A DNA stretch of 34,759 bases from an uncultured bacterium (GTDB lineage Bacteria; Verrucomicrobiota; Lentisphaeria; Victivallales; UBA1829). Numbering within the stretch: the stretch's first letter is position 1; each line of letters starts with the position of its first letter. The stretch is taken from positions 1 through 34,759 of the forward strand of contig URNX01000034.1 of assembly GCA_900549415.1 (NCBI GenBank), in the 5' to 3' direction. A model generated the notes under the pieces. It made no database searches and was not told where the DNA came from. It saw only the letters and a list, made by a program, of their open reading frames with translations. A program made the position numbers and the translations under genes. Shown here in pieces: positions 16,301 to 25,032 of this stretch.

Positions 16301-16882
16301 GTAGACAGCCGCTTTTGCGTTGAGCGTATCAAAGATCGTTTCGACGAGCAGGATGTCGGCTCCTCCGTCGATCAGCGCTTCCGCCTGCACCTGATAGGTC
16401 GCGGCGAGTTCGTCAAAGGTGATGTTTCGCGCGGCGGGGTCGTCGACGGACGGGGACATGGAGGCTGTGCGTCCGGTCGGTCCCATGCTTCCCGCGACGA
16501 AACGGGGCTTTCCCGGAGTGCGCGCGGTCATGGCGTCGGCTGCTTCGCGTGCGACTTTGGCTCCGGCGAATGCGAGGTCATAGACGCGGTCTTCAAGTCC
16601 GTAATCCGCCTGTGAGACGGCGTTTGAGTTGAAGGTGTTTGTTTCGATGATGTCCGCGCCGGCTTCGAGATATGCGTTGTGGACGGCCTTGACGGCATCG
16701 GGGCGGGTGATGCAGAGCACATCGTTGTCGCCCATGAGCGGTTTCGGATGATTTGCAAAGGGCCCTGCATTGAAATCGGATTCCTTCAGACCCTGCGCCT
16801 GAAGCATGGTTCCCATGGCGCCGTCGAGCACAAGAATGCGTTTCTGAAGCTGAGACTTCAGAAACTCAATTTTTTTTGACAT
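13325..16882 (-). CDS. metH: cobalamin-dependent methionine synthase
   Basis: A 1185-residue four-module enzyme that moves a methyl group from methyltetrahydrofolate to homocysteine through cobalamin. Homocysteine module 1-330 with zinc ligands C248 (GFNC) and C311/C312 (GGCCG); pterin module about 350-630 (NVGERTNVAGS at 359-369); cobalamin module about 650-890 with DVHDIG (H759 is the cobalt ligand); AdoMet reactivation module to the end with RPAPGYP near residue 1100. It is slightly shorter than E. coli MetH (1227). The presence of the reactivation domain means it needs only a flavodoxin-type reductant. AAAAGGTG precedes the ATG. No cobalamin or SAM riboswitch can fit in the 83-bp gap to the divergent mutarotase gene. 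Confidence 0.98.
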   Translation of the reverse strand: MSKKIEFLKSQLQKRILVLDGAMGTMLQAQGLKESDFNAGPFANHPKPLMGDNDVLCITRPDAVKAVHNAYLEAGADIIETNTFNSNAVSQADYGLEDRVYDLAFAGAKVAREAADAMTARTPGKPRFVAGSMGPTGRTASMSPSVDDPAARNITFDELAATYQVQAEALIDGGADILLVETIFDTLNAKAAVYAIGNAMRTRNIRIPVMLSATLSDASGRMLAGQCAEAFLISMLHTEELLTVGFNCALGAEEMHPHLAELAAKAPCLVSAHPNAGLPDIFGKYEQTPDQMAAIIRGFAEEGLLNIVGGCCGTTPAHIGAIAKAVEGIAPRVPPQIKPYLRLSGLDPFIASPDKNFINVGERTNVAGSRKFLNLIKADDMHAAMSVALHQIENGASIIDINMDDAMLDSPAAMKRFLLYLASEPEISRVPIMVDSSDWEVVKTALRCIQGKSIVNSISLKEGEEKFLEKAREIRRLGAAILVMAFDEKGQADTLERRINVCERSYRLLTEQAGVAPEDIVFDPNIFAVATGMKEHDNYAVDFIEAVRYIHTHMPLCGISGGVSNVSFSFRGNDTVRGAIHTVFLKHAIDAGMTMGIVNAAQLGVYEDLDPELRKAAEAVVLNTDPGAAEKMIEIASGIKTETKKTASADQWRSEPLAERIARSLVKGDDSYVAEDMAEALKTYPSPMKIVEGPLMDGMGRVGELFSSGRMFLPQVVKSARVMKRSVAELMPAIEALKESGEGGKSCKVVIATVKGDVHDIGKNIVSVVLQCNNCTVVDLGVMVPAKTIVDAAVENNADVIGLSGLITPSLEEMVNVVGELERRGLKIPVLLGGAATSKLHTALKIQPFYSAPVIYTHDASASVPVVANLMNPEKRGPFLERLKEEYAALTDAVEQKQDAYLPFPEARAKAEKHGHAARAPEQPGTHRFTLTLPALEEYIDWDGFVRSWDMPLRGCCSADLVREAKDLLAAVPLRAECICGVFPARADTDAIYIQDAEFPTLRQQNTKSKYLALADFVAEKDDYVGMFAVSVFGAEERAAAFKAEGDDYSAILLKTVANRVAEAAAEVIHLRMRREIWGYETGKPLPVAELLRNRYTGIRPAPGYPTLPDHSLKREIFGLLNAEKELGTALTDSFMMVPQASVCALVLANAESSYFAVGKVQEDQLLPYAERRGFEPDIMRKLIS

Positions 16883-16918
16883 ATCTTCACCTTTTCATTT
16901 TAAAATGCGCGGAACGCT

Positions 16919-16947
16919 ACTATATTCCCTGATAGACACTTTTTCAA
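16919..16947 (-). promoter_or_regulatory. metH promoter
   Basis: Minus strand TTGAAA (complement of 16942-16947), 17 bp, TATAGT (complement of 16919-16924), giving a leader of about 30 nt. The opposite strand of the same AT-rich core offers TATATT (16921-16926) to the mutarotase gene, but I see no good -35 for it. Confidence 0.65.
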
Positions 16948-16965
16948 GGAAAAAAGGAGGATTTT

Positions 16966-17781
16966 ATGTCGGATTTAGCAATGGAAACATGGAACGGGCT
17001 TCCCGTTCTGAAAATTAAAAACAATGCGGCGGAGGCGATGATTGCTCTTCTCGGAGCACATGTCCTCTCTTACAAGCCTGCCGGCGGGCGCGAGCTTCTC
17101 TGGCTTTCGAAAGAGACCTGGCACGAGAACGGCAAGCCGATTCGCGGCGGAATCCCGGTCTGCTGGCCGTGGTTCGGAAAGGCGCAGCAGCCTCCGCACG
17201 GCGTCGCCCGCATTACCGAGTGGGCTCTCAAAGGCAGTGTTTCCGATGCGGACAAGACAACTGTTGAGTTCGAAGCGTTTGCGTATGAAAACCTGATCGC
17301 GGAGATGAAAATCACGGTCGGCAGGACCCTGACGCTTGAGCTGACGACAACAAATCTCGGCAAGGAGGAGTTCCGTCTGACGAACGCCCTGCACAGTTAT
17401 TTTGCGGTTTCCGAGATTTCCGATATTGCAGTCTCCGGACTTGAAGGCGCGGAGTTTCTTGATACGCTGAACGGAACGCGTCACATTCAGGAAGGCGCAA
17501 TCCATTTCAACGCCGAAACCGACCGCATCTACGACAGCACGCAGGCAGAATGCGTGATCGCCGATCCGAAGTTCGCAAAGAAAATCTGCGTTGCGAAGGG
17601 CGGCTCCAGCTCAACCGTTGTCTGGAATCCTTGGATCGCCAAGTCGCACGACATGCCCGATTTCGGCGATGAAGAGTTCCACGGAATGGTCTGCGTTGAA
17701 ACCGCAAACTGCGGCAACGACTTCCAGATCCTCAAACCGGGCGAGAAGCACACGCTGAAAGCCGTTATCGGTCTGAAGTAA
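16966..17781 (+). CDS. D-hexose-6-phosphate mutarotase / aldose 1-epimerase family
   Basis: A 271-residue protein of the YeaD group of the aldose epimerase fold, which interconverts anomers of hexose 6-phosphates in the cytoplasm. Visible landmarks: LLWLSKE (44-50), RGGIPVCWPWFG (60-71), catalytic-type His H78 in PPHGVAR and H143 in ALHSYF, and the base E245 in VCVETAN. Length and motif order match YeaD. AAAGGAGG lies just before the ATG. It stands alone, divergent from metH and convergent with the fucP-like gene, with a hairpin between the latter two. A general sugar-metabolic housekeeping role is likely. Confidence 0.92.
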   Translation: MSDLAMETWNGLPVLKIKNNAAEAMIALLGAHVLSYKPAGGRELLWLSKETWHENGKPIRGGIPVCWPWFGKAQQPPHGVARITEWALKGSVSDADKTTVEFEAFAYENLIAEMKITVGRTLTLELTTTNLGKEEFRLTNALHSYFAVSEISDIAVSGLEGAEFLDTLNGTRHIQEGAIHFNAETDRIYDSTQAECVIADPKFAKKICVAKGGSSSTVVWNPWIAKSHDMPDFGDEEFHGMVCVETANCGNDFQILKPGEKHTLKAVIGLK

Positions 17782-17790
17782 AACATTATG

Positions 17791-17820
17791 CAGTCCGGGG
17801 AGAAACGGCTCCCCGGATTG
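17791..17820. terminator. bidirectional hairpin between convergent genes
   Basis: TCCGGGGAG (17794-17802) pairs with CTCCCCGGA (17809-17817), with CA/TG pairs extending it. It sits between the mutarotase stop and the end of the fucP-like gene and could end transcription from both sides, though T tracts are weak. Confidence 0.6.
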
Positions 17821-17822
17821 CG

Positions 17823-19124
17823 TTAAATGAGTTTTCTCGTTCTCCATCCGTATCCCATGACGACAAGGAAACAGATGAGCGGGAGAATGAACGAAACGTT
17901 TTCCGCCGGCAGTCCGCAAACGCGTTCCATATCAATGATCGCGGCCTGAAGCGGCGGCAGGACCGACCCCCCGAGAATTGCCATGATGAGTCCCGCCGCT
18001 CCGAATTTCGCATCATCGCCCATGCCTTCGAGCGCGATTCCGTAAATGGTCGGGAACATCAGCGACATGCACGCCGAAACCGCGACAAGACAGTAGAGTC
18101 CGCGGATATCCTGGAATCCGATGACTCCGAGAGTGAAAAATCCTCCGGCCGCCGCCAGCACGGTCAGCAGCATTCCGGGTTTGAAATACCGCAGCAGGAA
18201 TGTGCATATGAAGCGGCTGACGCAGAAGAGAATCATTGCGGCGATATTGTATTCCTGCGACAGCACTTCCGCTGTTTTCTCCTCCATTCCCTGCGCGACG
18301 AAAATGCGGGTTCCGTATTGAATGATGAATGTCCAGCACATGATCTGCGCGCCCATGTAAAAGAACTGTGCAACCACGCCTTCGCGATATTTCCGCACGG
18401 AGAAAATCCGCTTCAGGGTCGGCAGAAAATCAACTTTGTGCGCCTGATCCTGGCGGTGCGGCATCTTCGCGGCGAGAATGACCGCAAAGAGTATGAAAAT
18501 GACGATTCCGATCAGCAGATAGGGCGCAATAAGCGTGCTCAGTTCGGACTCTTTGAGCGCCTCGAATTCGGCGTCCGGAAGCTTTGCCCGTTCCGCGGTT
18601 CCCATGGGATTGAGGCGGGCCTGAATGAAGTGCATCGCCACATACATTCCGCAGAGCGAACCGAGCGGATTGAACGCCTGGGCGAGATTGAGTCTTCGTG
18701 TGGAAGTCTCTTCCGGTCCCATGGAGAGAATGTACGGATTCGCGCTTGTTTCAAGAAAGGAAAGTCCGCAGGTGAGAATGAAGTAGGCGAGCAGGAATGC
18801 GTAATAGCTTCCTGTCAGTTTCGCGGGAAAGAAGGCGAGTGCTCCGAACGCGTAAAGCCCGAGTCCGCAGAGAATTCCGGCCTTGTAGGAATATTTCCGG
18901 ATGAACATCGCCGCCGGGAAGGCCATCGCGAAATAGCCGCCGTAGAAAGCGACCTGCACGAGCGTGCCGTCGGAGACGCTCATCCGGAAGATTTTTGAAA
19001 ACGCCTTGACCATTGGGTTGGTGATGTCGTTCGCGAATCCCCAGAACGCAAAACAGAGAGTGATGAGAGCGAAAGGCAGAACGAAACTTCTGCCTCCATC
19101 ATGCAGCAGCGGTGTCTTTTTCAT
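17823..19124 (-). CDS. FucP-like sugar:H+ symporter (MFS)
   Basis: A 433-residue major-facilitator protein with about 12 membrane segments. It carries the signatures of the FucP/GlcP group: FWGFANDITNPMV (28-39, with D33 in the place of the proton-relay Asp of E. coli FucP), FLETSANPYIL (123-133, with E125) and LNLAQAFNPLGS. These proteins import L-fucose, glucose, galactose or related sugars with protons; the exact sugar is not decided by sequence. AAGGGGGA precedes the start. It follows marC by 13 bases and probably shares its promoter. The mucin- or pectin-oriented enzymes nearby make a deoxyhexose a reasonable guess. Confidence 0.92.
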   Translation of the reverse strand: MKKTPLLHDGGRSFVLPFALITLCFAFWGFANDITNPMVKAFSKIFRMSVSDGTLVQVAFYGGYFAMAFPAAMFIRKYSYKAGILCGLGLYAFGALAFFPAKLTGSYYAFLLAYFILTCGLSFLETSANPYILSMGPEETSTRRLNLAQAFNPLGSLCGMYVAMHFIQARLNPMGTAERAKLPDAEFEALKESELSTLIAPYLLIGIVIFILFAVILAAKMPHRQDQAHKVDFLPTLKRIFSVRKYREGVVAQFFYMGAQIMCWTFIIQYGTRIFVAQGMEEKTAEVLSQEYNIAAMILFCVSRFICTFLLRYFKPGMLLTVLAAAGGFFTLGVIGFQDIRGLYCLVAVSACMSLMFPTIYGIALEGMGDDAKFGAAGLIMAILGGSVLPPLQAAIIDMERVCGLPAENVSFILPLICFLVVMGYGWRTRKLI

Positions 19125-19137
19125 AAGATTTCCCCCT

Positions 19138-19734
19138 TTATGTTAAATGAAACGCCTGCTTGATTCCAGAAATGATCATTTCGAGCGCCATGGTTGTAAG
19201 GAGCAGCCCCATGAGGGATTCCATGGCCGCGAGAACCTTTGTTCCGAGAAATTTTCCCGCATACCGCCCGGAGAGCAGGATCAGAGTGCAGATGCTCCAT
19301 GCGCAGATGAGCGCGAGGGCTTCGGCGAAGAGCGATCCGCTTTTTCCTCCGAGCAGAATAGCCGTCGACATGGAGCCCGGACCCGCAAACAGCGGAATCG
19401 CGAGCGGCACGATGAACGGTTCATGCGCCGGATTGTTTTGTCTCTGCATCTGCTCGGCGGGCGTCGAGAAGATAAGTTTGATTGCGATGAGGAAGAGAAT
19501 GATTCCTCCTGAAAGCTCGAGCGACGCTTTTGAGATGTGGAAGAATTCGAGTATTTTTCCTCCGCAGAAGAAGAACAGCAGCAGAACTCCGAGAGCGATC
19601 AGCGATTCTCTGAGAACAACGGCGCCGTACCGTTTCGGCGGCAGGTTTTCCAAAGTCGTTATGAATACCGGCAGGTTTCCGAGCGGATCCATGACGAGGA
19701 AAAAAAGAATCAGGATCGAGGAAAAGGTTTCCAT
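19138..19734 (-). CDS. MarC-family integral membrane protein
   Basis: A 198-residue protein with about six membrane helices and the landmarks of the MarC/UPF0056 family: FFLVMDPLGNLPVF near the N-terminus (12-25), then PLAIPLFAGPGSMSTAILL (about 111-129). The family is common and its function is not settled; the early link to multiple antibiotic resistance was not upheld. AAAGGAGG precedes the ATG at 19734 and a promoter lies just upstream. It is the first gene of a two-gene unit with the sugar symporter. Confidence 0.92.
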   Translation of the reverse strand: METFSSILILFFLVMDPLGNLPVFITTLENLPPKRYGAVVLRESLIALGVLLLFFFCGGKILEFFHISKASLELSGGIILFLIAIKLIFSTPAEQMQRQNNPAHEPFIVPLAIPLFAGPGSMSTAILLGGKSGSLFAEALALICAWSICTLILLSGRYAGKFLGTKVLAAMESLMGLLLTTMALEMIISGIKQAFHLT

Positions 19735-19758
19735 GCAGCCTCCTTTATGTTTGCGGAC

Positions 19759-19787
19759 AAGTTAGCACCGTTTCCGCGAAAAGTCAA
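19759..19787 (-). promoter_or_regulatory. promoter of the marC-symporter unit
   Basis: Minus strand TTGACT (complement of 19782-19787), 17 bp, TAACTT (complement of 19759-19764), about 25 bases before the start. It lies in the 72-bp gap after the rhamnosidase gene, in which no terminator hairpin is evident. Confidence 0.6.
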
Positions 19788-19806
19788 GGAGGGGATGGAA
19801 AAACAC

Positions 19807-22029
19807 TCAAAACGATGTTTCCGCAAGAGAAAACTGAAAAGGTTCCCGTATGTTTTGCTGTACTTGCCCGGGCAGGTGCAGTTCAGCGGAACAGCCGTCC
19901 GGAATTTGAATGTGTCCGCGAATTCCGCCGCGGGTGCGTTCCCATGCGATGCGCAGTTCTCCGTATGGCGTGTTATGCGTCATACGGACATGGTTCAGCT
20001 GCGGAATAAAACATGGCTTAACCGTGAAACGGCGGAATCCGGGGGCGTCGAAGGCGGGGGCTGCGCCGGCAGGATACCGGAACATCCAGGCGGAAATGTC
20101 GCCGAACATGATGTGGTTTTGTGAATACATTCCGTTCCAGTGTTCCCACAGCGTCGTCGCTCCGGATTTTACCCAGAATCCCCACCCCGGGAACTCCGGC
20201 TGAGTGATGAGTTCGAATGCAGTTTCCGCATAGCCGTATTCAGCAAGAACGCGGGGTACGAATTTGGCGCCGAGAATGCCGAAATCGATTCTGCCGCCGT
20301 TCGCCTCCACTGTTTCCGCAAGTCTTTGGGCGGTCAGTGCATGATCCTGTTCCGCGAGACCGAAATAGAGAGGCGTTGCGAGCGACGTCATGCAGCCGTC
20401 CGCGTAAATGCCGTTTCCCTTGTAGAATTTCCGGTTGAAACTCTGCCGGATTGCTTCTGCGAGTGCCGCATAATGGCGAGCGTCGTCGAGTTTGCCGAAG
20501 AGTCCGGCGAACTTTGCAAGCCGGAGGGTGTCCTGATAATAGAATCCGCTTGATGTCAGTTCCGCCGGAGCGGTGCGCAGCATGTCCGGATGACACCAGT
20601 CGCCGAGTCCGAAGCCGACAAGATTCTCGTTTGCCTGCATTTCGCAATAGGAGATATAGCGTTTCATGTTGCCGTAGAGTTCGCGTGCCGGTTCCGCGTC
20701 GCCGTAAAAAAGATAGAGCTGCCAGACTCCCTCGAAAAGCATGCTGTCCCATGCCGGACCGTTCGCTTTGTTGTATCCCCATCCTCCGGTTGGCGCGATG
20801 CCGGGCAATTGACCGTTGGGACGCTGCGCATCCGCGAGAATCCGGAGGAAATGAAGATATCCGGATTTGGAATTGAAATTCCACAATCCCGTTTCGCATG
20901 CAAGCTGCGCATCGCCGGTCCAGCCGTTTTTTTCACGGTGCGGGCAATCCGTCGGAATGCCGGTGAAATTGCAGAGATAGGTCTGCCGGGTGATCTGCTG
21001 AAGCCTGTTCAATGTCTCATCGGAGGATTGAAAGCTTCCGGCGGAAGGAAAATCGTTATGGATGAACTGCGCTTTGATGGAGGCAATCTGCGGTTTGTTT
21101 CCGGAGGGGAAATCAAATTGGACACGCGCATAACGGAAACCGTGGTAGGTGAAGTGAGGATGAAACGTTTCAAGCCCTTCGCCTTTCAAGGTGTAGATGT
21201 CCATCTGAAATCCGTCTTTTTTGATGCAGGCGCTGTTCAATTCCTGACAGATGTTCCCGTTCGGATAGACCTGTTCCGCATGTTCAAGAATCACCCGGTC
21301 GCCGGCGGAGCCTCTGACCTGAATTTCGCACCATCCGGTGAGATTGGTTCCGAAGTCGTACACTGTCTGATGCGCGAAGATGAAGGTCTCTTTCACGGGC
21401 TGATACTCCTTCATGATTCTGCATGGAAGTTCATCCTCTTCGCAGAGCAGTCCGCCCGGTGGGGGGCATTGAACGGCGTTTTGCCATGCGGAATCATCAA
21501 AATCCGCATTGGCAAACCCGGGAATTTCCAGACGCGCGTCATAATGTTCCCCGTTCCGCAGAGCGTCAAAGGTGACAGGGCTGTCATGGAATTTCCAGGA
21601 GGAATCGGATTTTGCCGCGAGCTGACCGTCGATGAAAATGTCGCAGATCAGCTTCGGCCAGTCTCTCCACGGAGCTTTGTCAAAACTCCAGACCTCGGCT
21701 GTATGGCAGTTGTACCAACCGTTGCCGAGGAGAACCGCAACAGCGTTTTTTCCCGGCTTCAGAAGCCCGGTTACATCATAGTCGATATAGGAAACGCGCT
21801 TGTCATACTGTGTGACGGCCGGCGCAAGAACCCGGTCGTCGGCCTTTTTTCCGTTGACATAGAGTTCGTGCCAGCCGAGACCGCAGAGAGAGACTGTGGC
21901 TTTGCGGGGATTTGACGAACAGCTGAATGTCTTGCGCAGATAAGGCGCTCTGCCGACTTCGGGTGAAGGCGTCAGCATAGTCTTTCCGGTGTTGATCCAG
22001 ACTCCGTTCCACTTTTTCATATTCATCAA
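19807..22029 (-). CDS. GH78 alpha-L-rhamnosidase
   Basis: A 740-residue inverting glycosidase without a signal peptide, so intracellular. N-terminal beta-sandwich domains (about 1-320; LYVNGKKADDRVLAP and YDFGTNLTGW are typical of the family), then an (alpha/alpha)6 barrel with DCPHREKNGWTGD (361-373, holding D361, E366 and D373 of the catalytic acid motif) and TTLWEHWNG (625-632, E629 as the base candidate), then a C-terminal beta domain. It releases terminal L-rhamnose from imported oligosaccharides, as in pectin or plant glycoside use. It starts 12 bases after the beta-helix stop with GGGGA close by; the ATG at 22020 is an alternative start with better spacing. Confidence 0.95.
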   Translation of the reverse strand: MMNMKKWNGVWINTGKTMLTPSPEVGRAPYLRKTFSCSSNPRKATVSLCGLGWHELYVNGKKADDRVLAPAVTQYDKRVSYIDYDVTGLLKPGKNAVAVLLGNGWYNCHTAEVWSFDKAPWRDWPKLICDIFIDGQLAAKSDSSWKFHDSPVTFDALRNGEHYDARLEIPGFANADFDDSAWQNAVQCPPPGGLLCEEDELPCRIMKEYQPVKETFIFAHQTVYDFGTNLTGWCEIQVRGSAGDRVILEHAEQVYPNGNICQELNSACIKKDGFQMDIYTLKGEGLETFHPHFTYHGFRYARVQFDFPSGNKPQIASIKAQFIHNDFPSAGSFQSSDETLNRLQQITRQTYLCNFTGIPTDCPHREKNGWTGDAQLACETGLWNFNSKSGYLHFLRILADAQRPNGQLPGIAPTGGWGYNKANGPAWDSMLFEGVWQLYLFYGDAEPARELYGNMKRYISYCEMQANENLVGFGLGDWCHPDMLRTAPAELTSSGFYYQDTLRLAKFAGLFGKLDDARHYAALAEAIRQSFNRKFYKGNGIYADGCMTSLATPLYFGLAEQDHALTAQRLAETVEANGGRIDFGILGAKFVPRVLAEYGYAETAFELITQPEFPGWGFWVKSGATTLWEHWNGMYSQNHIMFGDISAWMFRYPAGAAPAFDAPGFRRFTVKPCFIPQLNHVRMTHNTPYGELRIAWERTRGGIRGHIQIPDGCSAELHLPGQVQQNIREPFQFSLAETSF

Positions 22030-22041
22030 ATCCCCGTTGCG

Positions 22042-24195
22042 TTACTTGAAGAGCTGCACGTTTTCATGAATTTCTTCGGGAGCGAATCTTGAATCGATTT
22101 CGTTGCCATCGAACTTCAAGCGGCAGTTCTGGAGAATCCGGCATCTGCCGCGAGGACCGTCCGCCTTGACTCTGTTGTTCAGAATTTGAACATCATCGAC
22201 TCCTCGGAGCCAGAAAAGGGGCTGTCCGGCGTCCGGAGCATAACGCATGAACTCAATCGTGTTGTCTTCCGCGAAGAAATGCGCCGCCCAGGTGGAACGG
22301 TCCTGCGGATTGTAACGGGTGTCCGCCATGTTGAAGAGGCGAGCGTCGAGCGTTCTGATCCGGTTGTTTTTGTAGGTGATGTAACGCGGATAATAGCTTT
22401 CGCCCCACCAGCTGATGAAGTCGTTCCATGCCGCACCGCGGAGGAAGGAGAAGAGGGGGTGAATGTTATGAAACTCATTTCCGACGGCGAGACTTGCGGA
22501 ACCGATGTGGAGCACGCGGGAGAATCCGTCTGCAAAACGGTTGTTTGCGAAGACCTGGCCTGGCGATTCAAAATCGGGGAAATGCACCATGTCGAATTTC
22601 TGTTTTTTGTATGCGCGAAGAACATGGATTCCGTTGATGTCGAGGAAGGGGAGAGTGGTGACGAGCTGTTCCGGCGCCCGGTCGAGCTCAACGCGCAGAA
22701 GCGTGATTTCCGTTTCCGGTGCAGTGATTGTTTTTACATTTCCCGGACGCGAATTCTTTACGTCGACGTAAAGCGGTCCCTGCTTTTTCTGAACTTTCTT
22801 GACGGAGCGCACGTAATAGCGTTCATTTGTGTAGAATACTCCTTTGCTGTGGCGGATCACATCCAGACGCTTGAGGTGCGCCAGCATATCGGCGGAAAGT
22901 TCATCCGGAAGATAGATGATGTTGTTTTCCTGCATGACAACCGGTTTGACGAAGCTGAAGATGTTGATGAAGTCATCACCGTGATTCCGGAAATCGCAGT
23001 CGGCGACATAGCCGCCGAGAGAACTTCCGAGACCGATGAAGGCGTCGGCTCCCGTTGCAATTGCGACTTTTGCGTTTTCCGGCGCTTTCGTTTTGAAGTT
23101 GACGACAAAGGTCGCGGAACTGTTTCTCTGACTGATTGTTATTCCGGAGGCGGAATCAAGGGAGATGTTTTCAAGACGGCAGCGGGCGGAATCATGCAAT
23201 TCGAAGACTGCCCGGTGGTCGCGGGCAAAATAGATGAGACGCTGCCCGGTCATGGTCCGCCTGGTTTTCTCCAGGTCGAATTTGCCGGGAAATTCAAAAA
23301 CATAGGTGTTTCCGCTTTTCTGTGTGACACGGATATTCCAGAAGGGAGGAAGACTTCCGGCGACGCCGTAGTATTTGGGGGTGTTTCCGTTCATTTCTCC
23401 GGAGCAGAAGCGGATCAGACCTTTGCCGTCGCTCTGTTTGAACATCGGATCGAGCGGACTGAGGCAGCCGTCGTCGATTTTTGCCTCAATCCGGTTCGGC
23501 GCTTGAATATCTGTGATGAGGCCTGTCGTGTAAAATGTTTTTGCGCTGGTTTTGTGAAATCCGGAAATGCGGACATTGTCGCATTCGTTCAGACGGAACA
23601 GCGGACCGCGGGCGGTTTCGGTGATGAGCACCGTTCCTTTTTCTCCGCCGATGAAAACGTTTTTGTATCGTTTCAGGTCAAAGACGCAGAGCTTCGGATC
23701 CCCGGGAAGCGCCTTGAGAAAATAGCGTCCGGCAGGAATGAAGACCCGGCGGATTTTTCCTGTATTCGCCGTTTCGAGAGCTTTGCGGATTGCGGGGGCG
23801 TCATCGGAGACCCCATCGCCTTTAGCTCCGAAGTCCCGGACGTTTAACGCCTCCTTGAAATCGGCGGGATACGGCATGGCGGAGAAGACAGAACATTCTT
23901 TTTCCATGCGTGAGAGCAGAGTCTCCCAGTCGGAAAGCGTCGTCGGCAGGCGTTTCTGTTCGTAGGTGAAATCGAAGTTTGCGGCTTTTTCAAAGCTCTT
24001 GAAGATTTCCTGCTGGCAGGTGACCCATTTTGCAAAATCGGGATCTCTCCGTCGGAGCTTTTCCGCGGAGCTCTGAAGAGCTTCCGCGCGCTGACTCAGG
24101 GCTTCAACATTTTTATCAAAAGCCGCTTTGTCCATTCCGCAGAGACTGGCGTATGCCGCAAGCCCGGTTGCCAGAATCAATTGAAGTTTGTTCAT
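22042..24195 (-). CDS. exported right-handed beta-helix protein, pectate-lyase-like
   Basis: A 717-residue protein with a signal peptide (MNKLQLILATGLAAYA), a helical, charged stretch (about 22-105) and then a parallel beta-helix. The helix begins NVRDFGAKGDGVSDDAPAI (118-136), the hallmark of the pectate-lyase-3 superfamily found in polygalacturonases, GH55-like enzymes and phage tailspikes. Later turns repeat short N/D-containing strands (for example NECDNVRISGF, GVDDVQILNNRV). I cannot identify catalytic residues, so lyase, hydrolase or pure binding are all open. ASLC is not a good lipobox. It lies 17 bases after the pseudopilin gene and 12 before the rhamnosidase gene, suggesting it attacks the same glycan outside the cytoplasm. 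Confidence 0.85.
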   Translation of the reverse strand: MNKLQLILATGLAAYASLCGMDKAAFDKNVEALSQRAEALQSSAEKLRRRDPDFAKWVTCQQEIFKSFEKAANFDFTYEQKRLPTTLSDWETLLSRMEKECSVFSAMPYPADFKEALNVRDFGAKGDGVSDDAPAIRKALETANTGKIRRVFIPAGRYFLKALPGDPKLCVFDLKRYKNVFIGGEKGTVLITETARGPLFRLNECDNVRISGFHKTSAKTFYTTGLITDIQAPNRIEAKIDDGCLSPLDPMFKQSDGKGLIRFCSGEMNGNTPKYYGVAGSLPPFWNIRVTQKSGNTYVFEFPGKFDLEKTRRTMTGQRLIYFARDHRAVFELHDSARCRLENISLDSASGITISQRNSSATFVVNFKTKAPENAKVAIATGADAFIGLGSSLGGYVADCDFRNHGDDFINIFSFVKPVVMQENNIIYLPDELSADMLAHLKRLDVIRHSKGVFYTNERYYVRSVKKVQKKQGPLYVDVKNSRPGNVKTITAPETEITLLRVELDRAPEQLVTTLPFLDINGIHVLRAYKKQKFDMVHFPDFESPGQVFANNRFADGFSRVLHIGSASLAVGNEFHNIHPLFSFLRGAAWNDFISWWGESYYPRYITYKNNRIRTLDARLFNMADTRYNPQDRSTWAAHFFAEDNTIEFMRYAPDAGQPLFWLRGVDDVQILNNRVKADGPRGRCRILQNCRLKFDGNEIDSRFAPEEIHENVQLFK

Positions 24196-24212
24196 CCTGA
24201 ATGTCCTTTCTA

Positions 24213-25013
24213 TTAGAATGTGTCGATGATATATTCAAGTTTGTGGTCGTAATACTGATAGCCCGCGGCTTTTCCGGCGCTTTCCACATGACCGTCGCTG
24301 TGCAGAAAGTTTCCGCGTCTGCTGTGGCGCAATGCCATATAGGTTGCGGGGCCCCAGCCGGTTCCGTTCCGTCCGCCGCGCAAAACATAAGATTGCTGAT
24401 TCGGATGATTCAGATCCGGCATGCTTTCCCCGAGAAGGTAAATTTTGTGGTTTTTCAGCCGTTCAAATCTGGGAACGTCAGCAAGTTTGAAAAATTCTGT
24501 TTCCGGCTCTGTTTTGAAATGATTCCAGTTCATGTTTCCTGCGTAGGTATAGGCTCGGCGGTTTATGCTGTTTGCAAGACCGATTCCTCCTTCATGAACT
24601 TGCGCCGAAGGACAGACTGCTGTCGAAAAGTTTTCGATATAACGTTTCATGTAATTGTCGGAGGCCAGTCCGCTTACCCATGGATTGATCGGTCCGCTGT
24701 AAATAGGATCGTGCCAATATGCAGGCTGACCGGTAATCCTGCTGCCGGCTTTGGTGTTGAATATAATACACCAGCCGTCGTTGTCGTTTGAGTAAAAATT
24801 GAATCCGAGACCGTTCTGTTTGAGATTGTTGATGCAGGTGACTCCCTGTGCCTTTTTGCGGGCCGCGTTCAGCGCTGGCAGAAGCATTCCTGCAAGTATT
24901 GCAATAATTGCAATTACGACCAGGAGCTCTATGAGCGTGAACATTCCGAGTTTCCGTTTCAGGCGGAGAGGACGGAGGATGAAATGCTTTGCGGCAGGTG
25001 AGTTTGTTTTCAT
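24213..25013 (-). CDS. pseudopilin-like protein with H-x9-DG motif
   Basis: A 266-residue protein: basic leader (1-23), type II secretion/type IV pilin-like N-terminus MFTLIELLVVIAIIAIL (24-40) with E29, LLPALNAARKKAQ, then an extracellular domain ending in RHSRRGNFLHSDGHV, where His, nine residues and Asp-Gly give the H-x9-DG motif. Hundreds of such proteins occur in some Lentisphaerae and Planctomycetes genomes and their role is unknown. The usual cut site is Gly-Phe; here Gly23 is followed by Met before FTLIE, so the Glu would be +6. I prefer the ATG at 25013, which has AAAGG upstream, over 25043, which has none. It is the first structural gene of the glycan cluster. Confidence 0.88.
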   Translation of the reverse strand: MKTNSPAAKHFILRPLRLKRKLGMFTLIELLVVIAIIAILAGMLLPALNAARKKAQGVTCINNLKQNGLGFNFYSNDNDGWCIIFNTKAGSRITGQPAYWHDPIYSGPINPWVSGLASDNYMKRYIENFSTAVCPSAQVHEGGIGLANSINRRAYTYAGNMNWNHFKTEPETEFFKLADVPRFERLKNHKIYLLGESMPDLNHPNQQSYVLRGGRNGTGWGPATYMALRHSRRGNFLHSDGHVESAGKAAGYQYYDHKLEYIIDTF

Positions 25014-25032
25014 GGCGTTGTTGACCTTTCGT

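Noticed and set aside
16883..16965. A cobalamin or SAM riboswitch before metH
   Set aside because: Only about 30 nt of leader lie between the predicted start site and the metH ATG, too short for any known riboswitch of these classes.
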